From Butyrivibrio sp. (GTDB lineage: Bacteria > Bacillota_A > Clostridia > Lachnospirales > Lachnospiraceae), in NCBI RefSeq assembly GCF_024699075.1, contig NZ_JAILQF010000472.1, forward strand, positions 1-6,946: a stretch of 6,946 nt of DNA, given 5' to 3'. Below, one piece after another: positions 6,287 to 6,946 of this stretch. The notes beneath the pieces were generated by a model. It made no database searches and was not told where the DNA came from. It worked only from the letters and a program-made list of their open reading frames with translations. How positions within the stretch are numbered: the stretch's first letter is position 1; the number at the start of each line of letters is the position of its first letter. Both the position numbers and the translations under genes were made by a program.

Positions 6287-6946
6287 ATGCTTAAATATTT
6301 GATCAAACGATTATTACATGGACTGTTTTCTATAGTTATAGTTATAGGAATAGTTATGCTGTTGATCTATTCATTGATGGATCGTCAGCTCATCTTTGCT
6401 GCTGATTCTGTATATCAGAACCTTGGTAATAACCAAAAGAAGCAGTACATGTATCGTATGTGGGAGAACTACGGGTACATTGACTATGTTACTTATGAAG
6501 AATACATAGCGCAGCTTGTTTCAAATGGGGAACTTGATGAATCTGAGCTTGAAACTGTTCAGGATATTGCTAAGAAAGCAGAAGACGATTCAGAAGAAGT
6601 AGCTGAATACGTCAATAAGTTTACAGAGTATTATGAGTCTCAGGGTTATACTGTTGTTCGACTTGATGCTATTACCATCAAGAAGGGCAGAAAGTATGCA
6701 GATGGCGGTCAGGAAGCTCTTTTTGCATATAGAGATAAACCTCTCTTTACACGTTTAATTAACTATTTTACAGGAATTATTGATATAGATAGTATTCACT
6801 ATGTTGATGATTCTATAGATATCGGAGAACGTGGTATTAGTTTTACTTTACATGATCCGGCTTATGGCGGTGATAAATTCTCACCTGCTATTATCGGAAA
6901 TGGTACTAAATATAAGTACTTACTTTATTTTGATAATAATTTCCCT
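6287..6946 (+). CDS. OppB/DppB-like ABC importer permease, N-terminal part (cut by window end)
   Basis: This is the predicted membrane permease of the importer served by the preceding lipoprotein. The frame is open for 220 codons to the window edge. The start is supported by GGAG at 6274-6277 (9-nt spacer) and AAGGA closer in. It opens MLKYLIKRLLHGLFSI, a positively charged N-terminus followed by one long hydrophobic helix (about residues 9-31), as in OppB/DppB proteins. The usual short loop containing a PGDP-type motif is replaced by a long hydrophilic stretch rich in Tyr, Glu, Asp and Lys. RLINYFTGIIDID (156-168) resembles the conserved family segment 'rYl.wl.gll.GDlG' that normally follows helix 1 closely. 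More extra sequence follows (GERGISFTLHDPAYGG, 180-194). No second membrane helix, nor the cytoplasmic EAA loop, is reached before the window ends. Family assignment rests on the N-terminus, the operon position and recollection of similar Lachnospiraceae permeases. Confidence 0.82.
   Translation, partial: MLKYLIKRLLHGLFSIVIVIGIVMLLIYSLMDRQLIFAADSVYQNLGNNQKKQYMYRMWENYGYIDYVTYEEYIAQLVSNGELDESELETVQDIAKKAEDDSEEVAEYVNKFTEYYESQGYTVVRLDAITIKKGRKYADGGQEALFAYRDKPLFTRLINYFTGIIDIDSIHYVDDSIDIGERGISFTLHDPAYGGDKFSPAIIGNGTKYKYLLYFDNNFP

Overview
The window looks like chromosomal DNA of a low-GC, strictly anaerobic Firmicute, most probably a Lachnospiraceae (Butyrivibrio/Roseburia-like) gut or rumen bacterium. 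The grounds are AT-rich coding sequence with a strong preference for CTT (Leu) and ACA (Thr), strong AGGAGG-type ribosome binding sites, sigma-A-like promoter boxes, and an OppA/OppB-like pair whose unusual architecture I associate with Lachnospiraceae. This family assignment is from memory and was not checked by search.

Layout, all genes on the + strand. (1) Positions 2-1507: the 3' ~97% of gpmI, the cofactor-independent phosphoglycerate mutase of glycolysis, followed by an intrinsic terminator (1524-1561). (2) Positions 1603-3402: a complete pepF, a cytosolic M3-family oligoendopeptidase with an intact HExxH zinc site. (3) Positions 3403-3893: 491 bp without a convincing gene but dense in regulatory structure. 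It holds a weak hairpin plus T-run, two shuffled direct repeats, an 18-bp near-palindrome, a consensus-like promoter (TTGACA-16-TAAAAT), and then a ~270-nt untranslated leader. The leader contains a strong terminator-like hairpin well upstream of the next start codon. (4) Positions 3894-6128: a 744-residue lipoprotein of the family 5 (OppA/DppA-like) solute-binding proteins. (5) Positions 6171-6200: a very stable hairpin without a T-tract. (6) Positions 6287-6946: the start of an OppB/DppB-like permease, cut by the window end.

Working together, the right half is the beginning of an opp/dpp-type ABC importer operon (binding protein, permease, presumably more permease and ATPase genes beyond the window). 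It would import oligopeptides or a similar small oligomer. PepF next door could degrade imported peptides, although it is separated by the regulatory region and has its own ribosome binding site.

The most interesting observation is that the binding protein appears circularly permuted. The segment that normally forms the C-terminus of a family 5 binding protein lies between the lipoprotein signal and the canonical N-terminal lobe, and the protein stops just after the WGxDYxDPxTYL motif. The partner permease has a matching oddity: a large hydrophilic domain of well over 100 residues after its first membrane helix. The two may have co-evolved as a specialised importer variant. The second point of interest is the long, structured, apparently attenuated leader in front of this operon, which matches no riboswitch class I can recognise.
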